A stretch of 64,000 nucleotides of DNA from Thinopyrum elongatum. Its lineage: Eukaryota; Streptophyta; Magnoliopsida; Poales; Poaceae. The position numbers and the translations under genes were made by a program. Below the pieces are notes generated by a model that saw only the letters and a program-made list of their open reading frames with translations, was not told the DNA's origin and did no database searches. Shown here piece by piece: positions 1-9,065 of the stretch (position 1 is its first letter; each line of letters starts with the position of its first letter). The stretch lies in NCBI GenBank assembly GCA_011799875.1, contig CM022303.1, forward strand, positions 190,017,700 through 190,081,699. Reading direction: 5' to 3'.

Positions 1-631
1 AAAGGGCCCTTCCTCTTCATCAGCTTGAAGAAAGGGAGGGTGCGCTCGTCGAGCTTAGAGATGAAGCGCCCCAAGGAGGTCACACAACCTACCAGCTTTT
101 GCATCTCCTTGAGGGTCTGAGGCGGGTGCATCTTTTCAATTGCCTTGATCTTTTTGGGGTTAGCCTTGATCCCTCGATGTGATACAAGGAAGCCAAGCAG
201 CTTACCGGACGGGACCCCGAAAACGCACTTTTCTGGGTTAAGCCTCAAGTTCACTTTGCGTAGGTTAGCGAACGTCTCCTCTAGGTCTCCAATTAGGGTC
301 CTTGCTTCTCATGACTTGACCACGATGTCGTCAACATACGCCTCCGCATTTCTCCCCAGCTATGGCCCCAGCGCGATGCGCATCAACTGCTGGAAGGTTG
401 CACCGGCGTTCCGCAGCCCGAAAGGCATGCAGGTGTAGCAGTACACGCCGCATGGGGAAATGAAGGCCGTCTTCTCGACGTCCTTTGTCGCCATCTTGAT
501 TTGATGATAACCCAAGAAAGCATCCAAAAACACAATAGATCGCACTCGGTGGTGGAGTCCATGATTTGGTCGATGCGCGGGAGCGGGAAGGGGTCCTGAG
601 GGCAAGCCTTGTTGAGGCTCATGAAGTCAAC
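1..631 (-). pseudogene. Reverse transcriptase fragment of G1
   Basis: The RT core continues after the stop at 632: 'LNKACPQDPFPLPRIDQI' at about 622-560 in one frame, a frameshift near 540, then 'FLDAFLGYHQIKM...KTAFISPCGVYCY...MPFGLRNAGATFQ' at 540-375 in another frame. The YADD-like active-site region falls near 345-325 and the sequence runs to the window edge with the conserved 'LNPEKCVFGVPSGKLLGFLVSHRGI' type block (about 240-165). It is broken and cannot give an active enzyme. Confidence 0.8.
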
Positions 632-1510
632 TCACATGCACTCCTTCCCGCCCTTTTTGGGTACCACGACTGGGTTGGCAAGCCAATCCGGGTGCCGTAC
701 CTCCCAAATGACACCGGCTTCCTGTAATTTGCGCACTTCCTGGACGATGAACGCTTGCTTCTCCTGTGCTTGACATCGCGCCTTCTGCTTCACGGGGCGC
801 GCACTGGGGCATACCGCCAAATGGTGCTCGATCACCTCCCTCGGGACGCCAACCAGGTCGGACGCTTCCCACGCAAATACGTCCTTGTTTGCCCGGAGGA
901 AATCAACCAGTGGCTCCTCCTGCTCTGGGGGAAGGCCGGCGCCGATGGTGAAGATGGGGCCCGAGCCCCCGCTTTCGACAGGCACCTGCTTCGTCTCAGC
1001 TCGGTCCTGAGAGAACAACTGTTTTTTCTTCGTGGGCACGGCCTCCAGAATCTCCGGGGCGCACCTGGCATCAGGGCGTGAGGCCGCCGCGGCTCTGTAG
1101 AGGAGCTTGAGGGCCCGGACCACGTCCTTTGTGTCCCCAGCCATGGTGATGACGCCGCTACTGCCCGACATCTTGACGAAGTTATAGCCCGGGTGGGTTG
1201 CCGCCATGAACTTGGCGAGGGCCAGATATCCCAAGATGGCGTTGTACGAGAGGCCGATGCGGGTCACGTCGAAGTCGATCAGCTCGGTGTGGTAATTGTC
1301 GCGCTTGCCGAAGGTGACGGGGAGGCACACTTTCCCCAAGGGGGTGGTGGAACCCCTGGTCACCCCTGAGAAAGGCTTGGTGGGCACGAGCTGGTCGTTA
1401 GGCACCTGGAGCATGTCGAAGGCCTCCAGGGAGAGGATGTTGAGGCCAGCGCTGCCATTGATGAGGGTCTTGGTGACCACGACATTGCTGATGGTGGGCG
1501 TGCACAGCAT
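632..1510 (-). pseudogene. Protease and start of RT of G1
   Basis: The 292-codon open segment resembles the retropepsin-like region of Tat elements: 'VTKTLINGSAGLNIL' near residues 12-26, then a 'YNAILGYLALAKFMA' segment. The catalytic position is LINGSAG where relatives in this window have (V/M)DGG, so the Asp appears replaced by Asn at residue 18. After a low-complexity linker comes the RT lead-in 'FLRANKDVFAW...VIEHHL' and 'NPVVVPKKGGK', and then a TGA at 632. I treat it as a decayed polyprotein fragment. Confidence 0.8.
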
Positions 1511-1669
1511 GGGGAGTGCACCAGCAGCGGCCGCAGTCTTGGGGTGATCCCTGAAGTCGAAGGTGATGTTGGCCTTAGGCCTCGCGTGGCCCCACGAGGC
1601 CTCAGGTCATGGCCGAGTAGTGCTTGCCTGACGGAAAAGTTGCTTGATGTGGTGACCAGATGCGGGCGC

Positions 1670-2098
1670 CTATGACCCACCGAGGATGCAAGCGACCGTG
1701 TGGGGTCCCGGGGCCGCGAAGCGCGTGATGAACTGACCGCGGAGCTCCTCCCAAGAGGACACCGAGGCCTCCGGGAGGCCGCGGAGCCAAGAGCGCAGAA
1801 CCTTTTTGAGGGCCAGAGGGAGCCAGTTTGCCATAGCACTGTCATCGCTGCCAGCCACTCGGATGGCCTGTGCGTATAGCTGGAGGAACTCCTCGGGATC
1901 TGCCTCGCCGTCGTAGCGCGGGGGCAGCGCCGGCCTGAACCTCACCGGCCACTGCACCTGACGCAGGCCAGGAGTGAAGGCCTGGCAACCCACGGCGCTC
2001 CCATAGGATACGGGTTGCCAAGCCTGGGGGACGGCATCTGCCATGGGGACGAAGAAGCGAGGGCAGAGCATGGTCGATGAAGAAACGGGAGCTTCCAC
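1670..2098 (-). pseudogene. Truncated gag of G1
   Basis: An open stretch of 142 codons starts with the ATG at 2098, just inside the LTR. It encodes the front of a Retrotrans_gag-type capsid domain: a 'YDGEADPEEFLQLYAQAIRVAG' style segment, then 'WLPLALKKVLRSWLRGLP' and 'SWEELRGQFITRF'. The zinc-knuckle part expected downstream is missing. The frame closes at 1670 and within about 150 bp the sequence is already the lead-in to protease, so an internal deletion is inferred. In a live element this protein would form the cytoplasmic particle. Confidence 0.75.
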
Positions 2099-2100
2099 AC

Positions 2101-2121
2101 GCCCCTACCTGGTGTGCCAAA
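2101..2121 (-). other. Candidate primer-binding region of G1
   Basis: Directly inside the LTR the minus strand reads TTTGGCACACCAGGTAGGGG. TAT-2 (8965-8988) and TAT-3 (43727-43750) have a similar GGCGC(G)CCAG(G/C)TAGGGGG block in the same place. It is not the TGGTATCAGAGC initiator-Met type; I did not identify the tRNA. Confidence 0.5.
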
Positions 2122-3000
2122 TGTCAGAATCGCGGCTCCGTGGACCCAAACTAGGTTCGAACTCTAGGGCGTATACGAAGGATCTTGCTTCACGACGACG
2201 CTCTGCTCGCCACACGCACGGCCTGATCTCACCGAGTATGCGCGAGTGGAGAGAAAGGGTGGACATGGGGGTTTACCCAGGTTCGGGCCACCTTGCGGTG
2301 TAAAACCCTACTCCTGCTTTGTGGTGGATTGGCCTCATGAGGAGGCTGAGGATGAACTAGTACAGTAGATGAGCTGCCTCGCGAGGGCTCAGAGGGAGAG
2401 AATGAATCGACTCCCCTCAACAGTGGGGGCTAGCCTATATTTATAGTGGCCTTGGTCCTCTTCCCTCATAGCTTAGGCGGGAAGGGACTCCACAACGGCC
2501 AATTTGAAAGGGGACAAGAGGTACATATTATCCTGACGAATGCTGGTCTTCGCCTACAAAGCTTTTGGCCATGACGTAGTGGTGGGCTCGGTGATGACAT
2601 CCGTCCTGCCGAGCTCGTGGTCTTGGTCTCGTTGCACTAGAATGGAAACCTTTGGGGGCTTCCTCAGGAACCCGCACCTGTCCTTGCTTCCCTAGCACTA
2701 AAGAGGAAACTGGCCCTTCTACGCCCGTCGGCGCCCACCTGGCCTTGGTCATCACGGCTCACGTCATCGCGAGCCTTGTGAGGCAGGGTACCTGCATAGA
2801 GATCTCCGCCCCTTGGGAGGCTGGCTCGGGAAGCTGCTCCTCGGGAGGTCTTGGTGTTGTTAGCCTCGCGAGGCCGGGGGGTCCTCGCGAGGGTCTTGCT
2901 TGTGCAGTCTTGTAGCTGGACCATACCGGGCAGTCAACAAAGTCACGCGCTGGGCCGCAGGCAGGCAGGTCTAGGTACCCCCGATCCCAGAACGCCGACA
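2122..3000 (-). repeat. 5' LTR of G1
   Basis: Read on the minus strand this 879-bp segment begins TGTCGGCG and ends CTGACA, the TG...CA form of an LTR. A TATAAATA box lies at 2445-2438 and the stretch at about 2274-2332 carries the 'aacctgggtaaa...' and 'ggagtagggtttta' motifs that also occur in the LTRs of TAT-2 and TAT-3. The gag ATG follows about 24 bp after its inner end. Only one copy is present here, so sequence divergence cannot be measured. Confidence 0.85.
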
Positions 3001-4332
3001 CTTTTGCAACAAGAATTTGATTTACATATCACTGATAGGAAAGGAGCTGAGAATCCCGTAGCTGATAACATGTCTAGGTTAGAGAACATTCTTGATGACC
3101 CACTACCTATTGATGACAGTTTTCCTGATGAACAACGAGCTGCAATAAATGTTTCTCATAATACTCCTTGGTATGCTGACTATGCTAATTACATTGTTGC
3201 TAAATATTTACCACCTGGTTTCACATACCAACAAAAGAAAAAAATCTTTTATGACTTAAGACATTACTTTTAGGATGACCCACATCTCTATAAAGGAGTA
3301 GATGGTATTATTAGACGTTGTGTACCTGAGCATGAACATTAACAAATCTTACGGAAATGTCACTCCGAAGCTTATGGAGGGCACCATGTGGGAGATAGAA
3401 CTGCTCACAAGGTATTGCAATCTGGTTTTTATTGGCCTACTCTCTTCAAGGATGCCCGTAAGTTTGTTTTATCTTGTGATGAATGCCAAAGAATTGGTAA
3501 TATCAGTAAGCGTCAGGAAATGCCTATGAACTATTCACTTGCTGTTGAACCATTTGATGTTTGGGGTTTTGATTATATGGGACCTGTTCCTTCCTCTAAT
3601 GGGTATACTCATATTTTGGTTGCTGTTGATTATGTTACTAAGTGGGTAGAAGCTATTCCAACTAGTAGTGCTGATCATAACACTTCCATTAAAATGCTTA
3701 AATAAGTTATTTTCCCAAGGTTTGGAGTCCCTAGATACTTAATGACTGATGGTGGTTCACACTTTATTCATGGTGCTTTCCATAAAATGCTTGCTAAATG
3801 TGATGTTAACCATAGAATTGCATCACCTTATCATCCTCAATCTAGTGGTCAAGTTGAACTTAGCAATAGAGAAATAAAGTTAATATTACAAAAGACTGTC
3901 AATAGGTCCCGAAAGAATTGGTCTAAGGAATTAGATGATGCACTTTGGGCCTACAGAACAGCATATAAAAATCCTATGGGTATGTCTCCCTATAAAATGG
4001 TTTATGGAAAAGCTTGTCATTTGCCTCTTGAGTTAGAACATAAAGCATATTGGGCAATTAAAGAACTTAACTATGATTTCAAACTTGCTGGTGAAAAGAG
4101 GTTATTTGATATTAGCTCACTAGATGAATGGATAACTAAGCTTATGAAAATGCCAAGTTTTTTCAAGAAAAAGTTAAAAGATGGCATGACAAAAGAATCT
4201 AAAAGCGCGAATTCAAAGTTGGGGAATATGTTCTTTTGTACAACTCTCGTTTTAGATTCTTTGCAGGAAAACTTCTCTCCAAATGGGAAGGATCATATAT
4301 TATTGAAGAAGTTTATCGCTCTGGAGCTATAA
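3001..4332 (+). pseudogene. Athila pol 3' end: RNase H tail and integrase
   Basis: The frame enters at 'QQEFDLHITDRKGAENPVAD' (end of RNase H), followed by a linker with 'PIDDSFPDEQ'. A TAG at 3271 replaces what should be a Trp in the 'DDPHLYKG' context. The HHCC zinc-binding region (about 3360-3500) is split by frameshifts; C-x2-C is visible as 'CDEC'. The DDE core has 'WGFDYMGPVP', then a TAA at about 3703, 'TDGGSHF' and '[10 protein letters not shown]'. The C-terminal part ('[27 protein letters not shown]') is open to 4332. It would have been the element's integrase, acting in the nucleus, but at least two stops and two frameshifts break it. Confidence 0.9.
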
Positions 4333-4813
4333 AAATTAATAATGCCGAAGGTAGTCAATGTGCAAAGAATTAAGCACTATATCTCAGGTACGCCTATTCA
4401 TGTTGAAAGCAATACTATTCAAACCATGACACCGGAGGAACACATAAAAGAAACCTTCCGGAACACTCCAGAATCCTAAAAAGAGGAGGTACGTGATACG
4501 GTAAGTAAACGAACTCCGAAAAATCCGTAAAAATATTTTCTGTCAGTTTTGGAATATTACAAAAATTAGGAAAATAAGAAACAAACAGGAAGGCAACCTA
4601 GGAGGGCACAAGACACCAAGGCGCGCCTGCCTTGCCTGGCGTGCCCAGGTGGGTTGTGCCCACCTTGGGAACCTTCCCGACTCTGTTTTCCTCTCGTTTG
4701 CTTGTTTCCCTAGATAAAAAATCTTTATATACCCCCCGAACGTATTGACCATCGTATCGCGGAGAAATCTTCTGTTCTTCTTTCTTGCTATTTTTTAACA
4801 GATCTAGATCACC
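4333..4813 (+). promoter_or_regulatory. Intergenic segment with possible internal promoter of ATH-1
   Basis: This gap between integrase and the extra ORF holds a TTATATA box at 4725-4731, about 80 bp before the ATG at 4814. It also holds a GC-rich patch (4618-4667) that shares an exact 20-plus-bp block, CAGGTGGGTTGTGCCCACCT, with the sense strand of the ATH-2 LTRs (reverse complement near 21204-21225). An LTR-derived promoter for a separate transcript of the downstream ORF is an inference. No ORF of interest is seen here. Confidence 0.45.
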
Positions 4814-5320
4814 ATGGCCGCTCCGAGCTCCTCCAAAGACAAGTTCTTCAAAACGGTAATCAACCCCTACTTGTCGAAGGTGATGAAGCACCCTCAAACC
4901 ATCGAGATGCATGAGGGGGTGCTCCACATCTGAGATGTTCAAGGGCCCAAGAGGACGGGAACCATGGAGGCCAGGCTCGAAGCCATGGAGTAGGAGGTCT
5001 TCAAGTGCAAGGGGATGGTGGAGCGTGGACTCAATGCCAATCCATGAAGGATCAAAAGGTGGATGCCCGGTCCATGAAGGACATCCACCTTCACCCTCAA
5101 CGAGCAAATCAGTTTTCTGCAAAGCCAAATCTATCATCTCCAAAATCAAGTCTTTGAATATGAGGCAAGATTTAAAGGTATGAGTTTAGCTGCCAGTTGC
5201 AGGACTTGTGAGACTCGTGCTTCCTACTATGATGGAGAGCCGCTGCCATGGAAGCCGGAGGATAAGCTCGCTACTACCTCATCACCACCACCATCATCTT
5301 CCCCACCAAAGGAGACTTGA
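4814..5320 (+). pseudogene. Extra (post-pol) ORF of ATH-1, decayed
   Basis: An ATG at 4814 starts 'MAAPSSSKDKFFKTVINPYL' and the same general frame can be followed through stops at 4931 and 4991 to 'YYDGEPLPWKPEDK' and a Ser/Pro-rich end closing with TGA at 5318-5320. Athila elements often carry an ORF after pol that has been compared with env, but here I see no signal peptide or membrane segment, and I do not assign a function. Its position behind a possible internal promoter suggests separate expression. Confidence 0.55.
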
Positions 5321-6059
5321 GTTCATGGTATGGGCACTCCCCTTGGCTTGTGCCAAGCTTGGGGGAGGTGCCCTGGTATCGTATCACCACCACTTTCTTT
5401 GCCTTTGTCTATCTTAGTTCAATCTTTAGTTATCCTATGATTTAGTTGAATAAAAGTTTAGTTCGATCTATTTTTGAGTGCCTGCTTAGTGATCTATCTA
5501 TCTATGTAATCCTGTGCGAGATATATAATAATGTTTAGTTTGAGTTTTTGTTTCTTTACTTACTTGTTGCAATCAAATAAAAGAAATAAATAAATGAAAA
5601 AGATCATATGCTAATCTTATGGTAAGTAATGACATCACATAAGGAAAAGTATAAGTGGTAAAATTTGTTGGAAATTGACAAACATAGCATTGGTCAATGA
5701 TGCAACTCATGAAAGAATTAATAAGGGAAGAGAAGATTCACATGCAAATATACTATCTTGGACATCTTTTATGATTGTGAGGCCCCATTAAATATTATAT
5801 GTCAAAATTATTGACGTTGGACATGGAAGACAACGTAATGATTTATTGTTCATATCCACATAGAAGTTATATTGTTATAGATCCCACAACATGTGGTGCT
5901 TGCTCAATATCTTTGCTAGCCAGAAACTCCGCACTAAGTAGAGATACTAATTATGCATCCAAAAAACCCTCAAACCCAAAATCTTATTTTGAGAGTCCAC
6001 CATACCTACCTAGGGATTGAGTAAGATCCTTCAAGTAAGTTGTCATCGGTGCAATAAGT
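5321..6059 (+). other. 3' internal non-coding region of ATH-1 up to the CACTA insertion
   Basis: AT-rich sequence with no supportable ORF. A polypurine-like 'AAGCTTGGGGGAGG' occurs at about 5355. From about 5640 it is homologous, in reverse complement, to 16560-16960 in ATH-2. The last three bases before the transposon, AGT (6057-6059), pair with AGC (31673-31675) as an imperfect 3-bp target duplication. Confidence 0.7.
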
Positions 6060-6086
6060 CACTACTGGAATCAGGGAATTTGCCGT
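6060..6086 (+). repeat. Left terminal inverted repeat of the CACTA
   Basis: CACTACTGGAATCAGGGAAT followed by TTGCCGT; compared with the reverse complement of the right end, 16 terminal positions differ only at position 7 (T versus A), and similarity continues into the TTTG(C/A)CGT motif. Confidence 0.93.
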
Positions 6087-6350
6087 TAGCCACTTCTTTG
6101 CCATCTGCCAGCTGACGGCACATACGGTATTTGTCGGCTGAGGGCAATGATACATTTTGCCGTCTGTGCTTTCTTTGCCGTCAGCCCGTGGACGGCAAAG
6201 GGCCTGAAGGCAGACGGCAAAGAGGGGGTATGGGCCCCACTGGACCGTGGAGCGGGCTAGGTCGGGTGGGCCGTCCGCTTGATCTTTGCCGTCTGCTAGT
6301 GGAGTCTTTGCCGTCTGCTAGCAGACGGCAAAGAAGCCGATCTACTAACA
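6087..6350. repeat. Left subterminal TTTGCCGTC repeat region
   Basis: About ten copies or variants of TTTGCCGTC(T/A)G in both orientations lie between the inverted repeat and 6340. In En/Spm such motifs are the binding sites of the TNPA-type protein. A perfect 28-bp palindrome sits at 6306-6333 (half-site CTTTGCCGTCTGCT). Confidence 0.85.
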
Positions 6351-6354
6351 GCCG

Positions 6355-6874
6355 TTCCACCCCGGCCCCATCCCCCTCTCTCTCACTCCCACCTCACCCG
6401 CGCGCCGCCTCGGCCAGCCCCCATGCCACCCAGCCCCGCTGCCCAGAGCCAGCCCCGACGCCGCTCAGCCCTGTCGCCGCCCAGCCCCGACGCCGCCCAG
6501 CCCTGGCGCCAGCCCCGACGCCGCCCAGCCCTGCCGCCGGAGCCAAGCCGCGGTGGCCCTGCGCCCGCCCAGCCCCACCGCCGGAGCCCGGCCGCGCCGC
6601 CGCTCCCCTCCCCCACGATGTTCCTCCACCAGCCCTCCTCCACCACCGCTGCCGCCCAGCCCTGCAGCCATCCTCCATCGGAGCCTAGGTGAGCTCTTGT
6701 TCTTTTTTCTTCTTCTGTTTTTTCCTGTTTTGCCTGTTTAGGTTTAGGTTAGTGGTAGTTTAGGTTAGTTCTAATTTAGGTTTAGGTTTGTGGTAGTTTA
6801 GGTTTAGTTAATTAGAAGAAGAAGAAGAAAGATGAAAAAAAGAAGAATAAGTAGAAGAAGAGGAAAAAGGAAAA

Positions 6875-6905
<31 letters not shown>

Positions 6906-7078
6906 AAGAAGAAGGAGAAGAAGAAGAAGTGAAGGAGGAGGAGAAGAAGAAGAATAAGAAGAAGAAGATGAAGAAGAAGAAGAAGAAAAAGAGGAGAAGA
7001 GGAGAAGAAGAAGTGGAAAAAGGAAAAGAAGGAAGAAGAAGAAAAAGAAAGAGGAAGAAGAAGAAGAAGAAGAAGAAG

Positions 7079-7110
<32 letters not shown>

Positions 7111-7993
7111 GAAGAAGAAGAAGGAGGAGGAGGAGGAGGAGGAGGAGGAGAAGAAGAAAAGAATAAGAAGGAGAAGAAGAAGAAGAAGAAGAAGAAGGAG
7201 GAGGAGGAGGAGGAGAAAAGAAGAAGGAGGAGAAGAAGAAGAAGACAAGAAGAAGAAGGAATAGAGGAGAAAAATAATAAAATAGAAAAGTAGTTATATG
7301 CAATTGTTCTATCGGGATTGCATATTCGTGTTGTTCGTGTGGATTTAAATGTGCAGTGTTTCATCGCTGCGAGGGTCTGGTGTTCGACGACCTCCCCGTG
7401 CGTTTGACGAGCTCCGCCCCTGCGTTCGTGGGTGAGCACAAATGACATCTCCTCCTCCCCCCTTCATTATTTGCTCTGTTCCGGTCTTCGTGCCGATGAA
7501 ACTTGCTAGCTATAGGTGTCTTCAATCATCAGTATGCGTGACCAGTATGCGTCTCCCATTCGAAAGGGTTACAATTATAAATATGCATGCATTCGCATAT
7601 TTATAACCATGATTCTTTCGAATTGTCCAACGTTATCCATGGACAGCCCAAGTATGTGTAGATTGGGTTCGTTTTCCCATATGCTTTGCTCCGTATCCGA
7701 TGCATAATTTCGTCAGTGCCTCCCTGTTGTTCTCCGGGTACACATCCTCTCTATTTATTGCCGAGACATGTATCAGGAGAACAGCGGGGAGGTACTACCG
7801 AAATTTTTCGTCGGATCCGGAGCAGAGCATGGGAAACCAAACCCAATCTACACATACTCGGGTGGGATTAGGACCTATCTTTACCTATTAGCATGTAGGT
7901 TGCATGAACGTAATATAATTGACAAACTAGATTAACTGATGAATATACATGCTGAATTATATATATTTCTTGTGCGTGCAGTAGCTAGGCAAG
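6355..7993 (+). other. Predicted leader exon and first intron of the CACTA transposase gene
   Basis: 6355-6688 is a GC-rich, Pro/Ala-coding-like stretch with open frames on both strands, best read as an untranslated or CpG-rich leader. A good donor (AG|GTGAGC, intron from 6689) and an acceptor (TGCAG ending 7981) frame an intron of about 1.3 kb that contains the GAA array; the transposase ATG is at 7994, 12 bp after the acceptor. 7300-7985 holds no gene I can support. The splice prediction rests on consensus sites only. Confidence 0.45.
6808..7262 (+). repeat. (GAA)n / (AAG)n microsatellite, about 455 bp
   Basis: An almost pure purine tract of GAA units interrupted by GGA, GAAA and TAAG variants. 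The complementary strand is almost all pyrimidine and gives spurious long Ser/Phe/Leu ORFs. It lies in the predicted leader intron. Confidence 0.97.
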
Positions 7994-8072
7994 ATGAGTG
8001 ATCGTGCGTGGATGTACACCGGTCACACTAGTCATAAAGACATGACCAATGAATGGTTAACAAAAACCAAGG
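7994..8072 (+). pseudogene. CACTA TNP2-type transposase, 5' coding part
   Basis: The ATG at 7994 opens 'MSDRAWMYTG', the start of a Transpos_assoc-type N-terminal domain that precedes TNP2 in many plant CACTA transposases. After 26 codons the frame is cut by TAT-2 at 8073; the target duplication CAAGG is 8068-8072. The frame is taken up again at 26041. The ATG is chosen because it follows the predicted acceptor closely and begins the conserved 'RxWM' motif. Confidence 0.8.
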
Positions 8073-8964
8073 TGTCGGTGCAACAAACCCCAGGTATGTT
8101 GCCCAGACTATACACAGGCTCAAGAACGAGATTGCAGCATCCAGGACAAGGCCAAGCAGAAGAGATCAGCTCTTTGAGGAGTCAAAGGGCGGATCAAGAA
8201 GACCAAGATCAACCCAAGGAGTAAAATACCTCAATGGGAAAACCTCCCCTGCCGGGTAGGCGAGCCTGGCGGGGACGAGATTGCCCCGGCATGCTTGCTG
8301 GGGATGCTGAGGGCGGATTACCCCGCCAAGGCTCCACCGCTCCACCTCAAAGCAATGCAAGTCACCGATCGGTGTGGTGTCGAGCCCCCAAGATGCTAAG
8401 TGGCCATTACTTGGCACGTGGCAGCCATTCCCAGAGGAAATCACCTCCAGATGACACTCGTCCAGTGATGTGTCACGCAGACAGGCGAGAAGGAGGGAAA
8501 ACAGCACGGCAAGGCTTGCTAGGCTAGGCTATGATGTGACACTAAGCGGTGCATTTAATGCGCTCTGTCCAGTCTGCAGAGTTAGGTATGATGGCACTGT
8601 TTGCCATCTAATCAGTACACAATGACTAATTTGCCATTGTGGTGACCCCTTGATCTATAAAAGAAGGGCCATGGCAACCTTAGAAAGGATTCGGACCCCG
8701 GTACACTCATACACGCATAGCTGCTCTCGCCCCGATGCAACCTTGTCGGGCTAGAGCGCTGCGCCTCCACCACAGTCCTCTCATCAATCCACCAAAGTAG
8801 GAGTAGGGTTTTACGCCTCGCAGCGGCCCGAACCTGGGTAAAAATTGCCCATGTGATCATTGCCGCGTTGCCCCGCGCCTTCCGCTCTTTGTGCAATGCG
8901 TCCTTCCCCCTGTCGAACCACAAGGGGCCGATGGCCCCATAGGTGGCCATGTTTTCCCATGACA
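8073..8964 (+). repeat. 5' LTR of TAT-2
   Basis: 892 bp, TGTCGGTG...CATGACA. A CTATAAAA box lies at 8655-8662 and 'ggagtagggttttacgcc' follows near 8799. Compared by eye with the 3' LTR it differs at roughly 60-65 positions plus two indels: about 11 extra bases here near 8095, and about 23 extra bases in the 3' copy near 25335. Confidence 0.95.
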
Positions 8965-8988
8965 TCTTTGGGGCGCCAGGTAGGGGGA
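8965..8988 (+). other. Candidate primer-binding region of TAT-2
   Basis: TC spacer after the LTR end, then TTTGGGGCGCCAGGTAGGGG. The position and the similar block in G1 and TAT-3 suggest a primer site; the tRNA was not identified. Confidence 0.5.
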
Positions 8989-9065
8989 AGCGCTTGCACG
9001 AACCCGAGAGCGTACGCAGCGCGTTATCTTCATCATCATCTTCTTCATCGACGGCTTCATCATCC

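Larger units (their letters stand above)
1..3000 (-). mobile_element. Partial Tat-like Ty3/gypsy LTR retrotransposon G1
   Basis: The order on the minus strand is LTR (3000-2122), primer-binding region, gag, protease and reverse transcriptase, which is the Ty3/gypsy order. RT is still open at the left edge, so RNase H, integrase and the 3' LTR lie outside. Its LTR ends abruptly at 3000, where an Athila pol sequence on the other strand begins, so I infer that G1 inserted into ATH-1. The expected 5-bp target duplication (CTTTT at 3001-3005) cannot be confirmed because the other end is not in the window. Lineage is inferred from the gag and protease style. Confidence 0.85.
3001..6059 (+). mobile_element. 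Athila-like retrotransposon ATH-1, left segment
   Basis: This is the pol 3' end, an extra ORF and 3' internal sequence of an Athila-type Ty3/gypsy element on the + strand. Its left part was displaced by G1 beyond the window and its right part continues at 31673 after the CACTA insertion. Support: RNase H tail and integrase with Athila-style blocks (GGHH, 'SGFYWPTLFKDA', '[12 protein letters not shown]', '[18 protein letters not shown]'), and 5640-6059 matches the reverse complement of about 16560-16960 inside ATH-2. Confidence 0.85.

Noticed and set aside
6131..6692. Several Pro/Ala-rich ORFs on both strands
   Set aside because: GC-rich leader sequence gives open frames in five directions and part of it is the subterminal repeat. 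No codon or domain signal singles one out.
6804..7448. Minus-strand ORFs of 146-214 codons made of Ser, Phe and Leu
   Set aside because: They are translations of the complement of the (GAA)n microsatellite; three frames are open at once and the composition is pure repeat.
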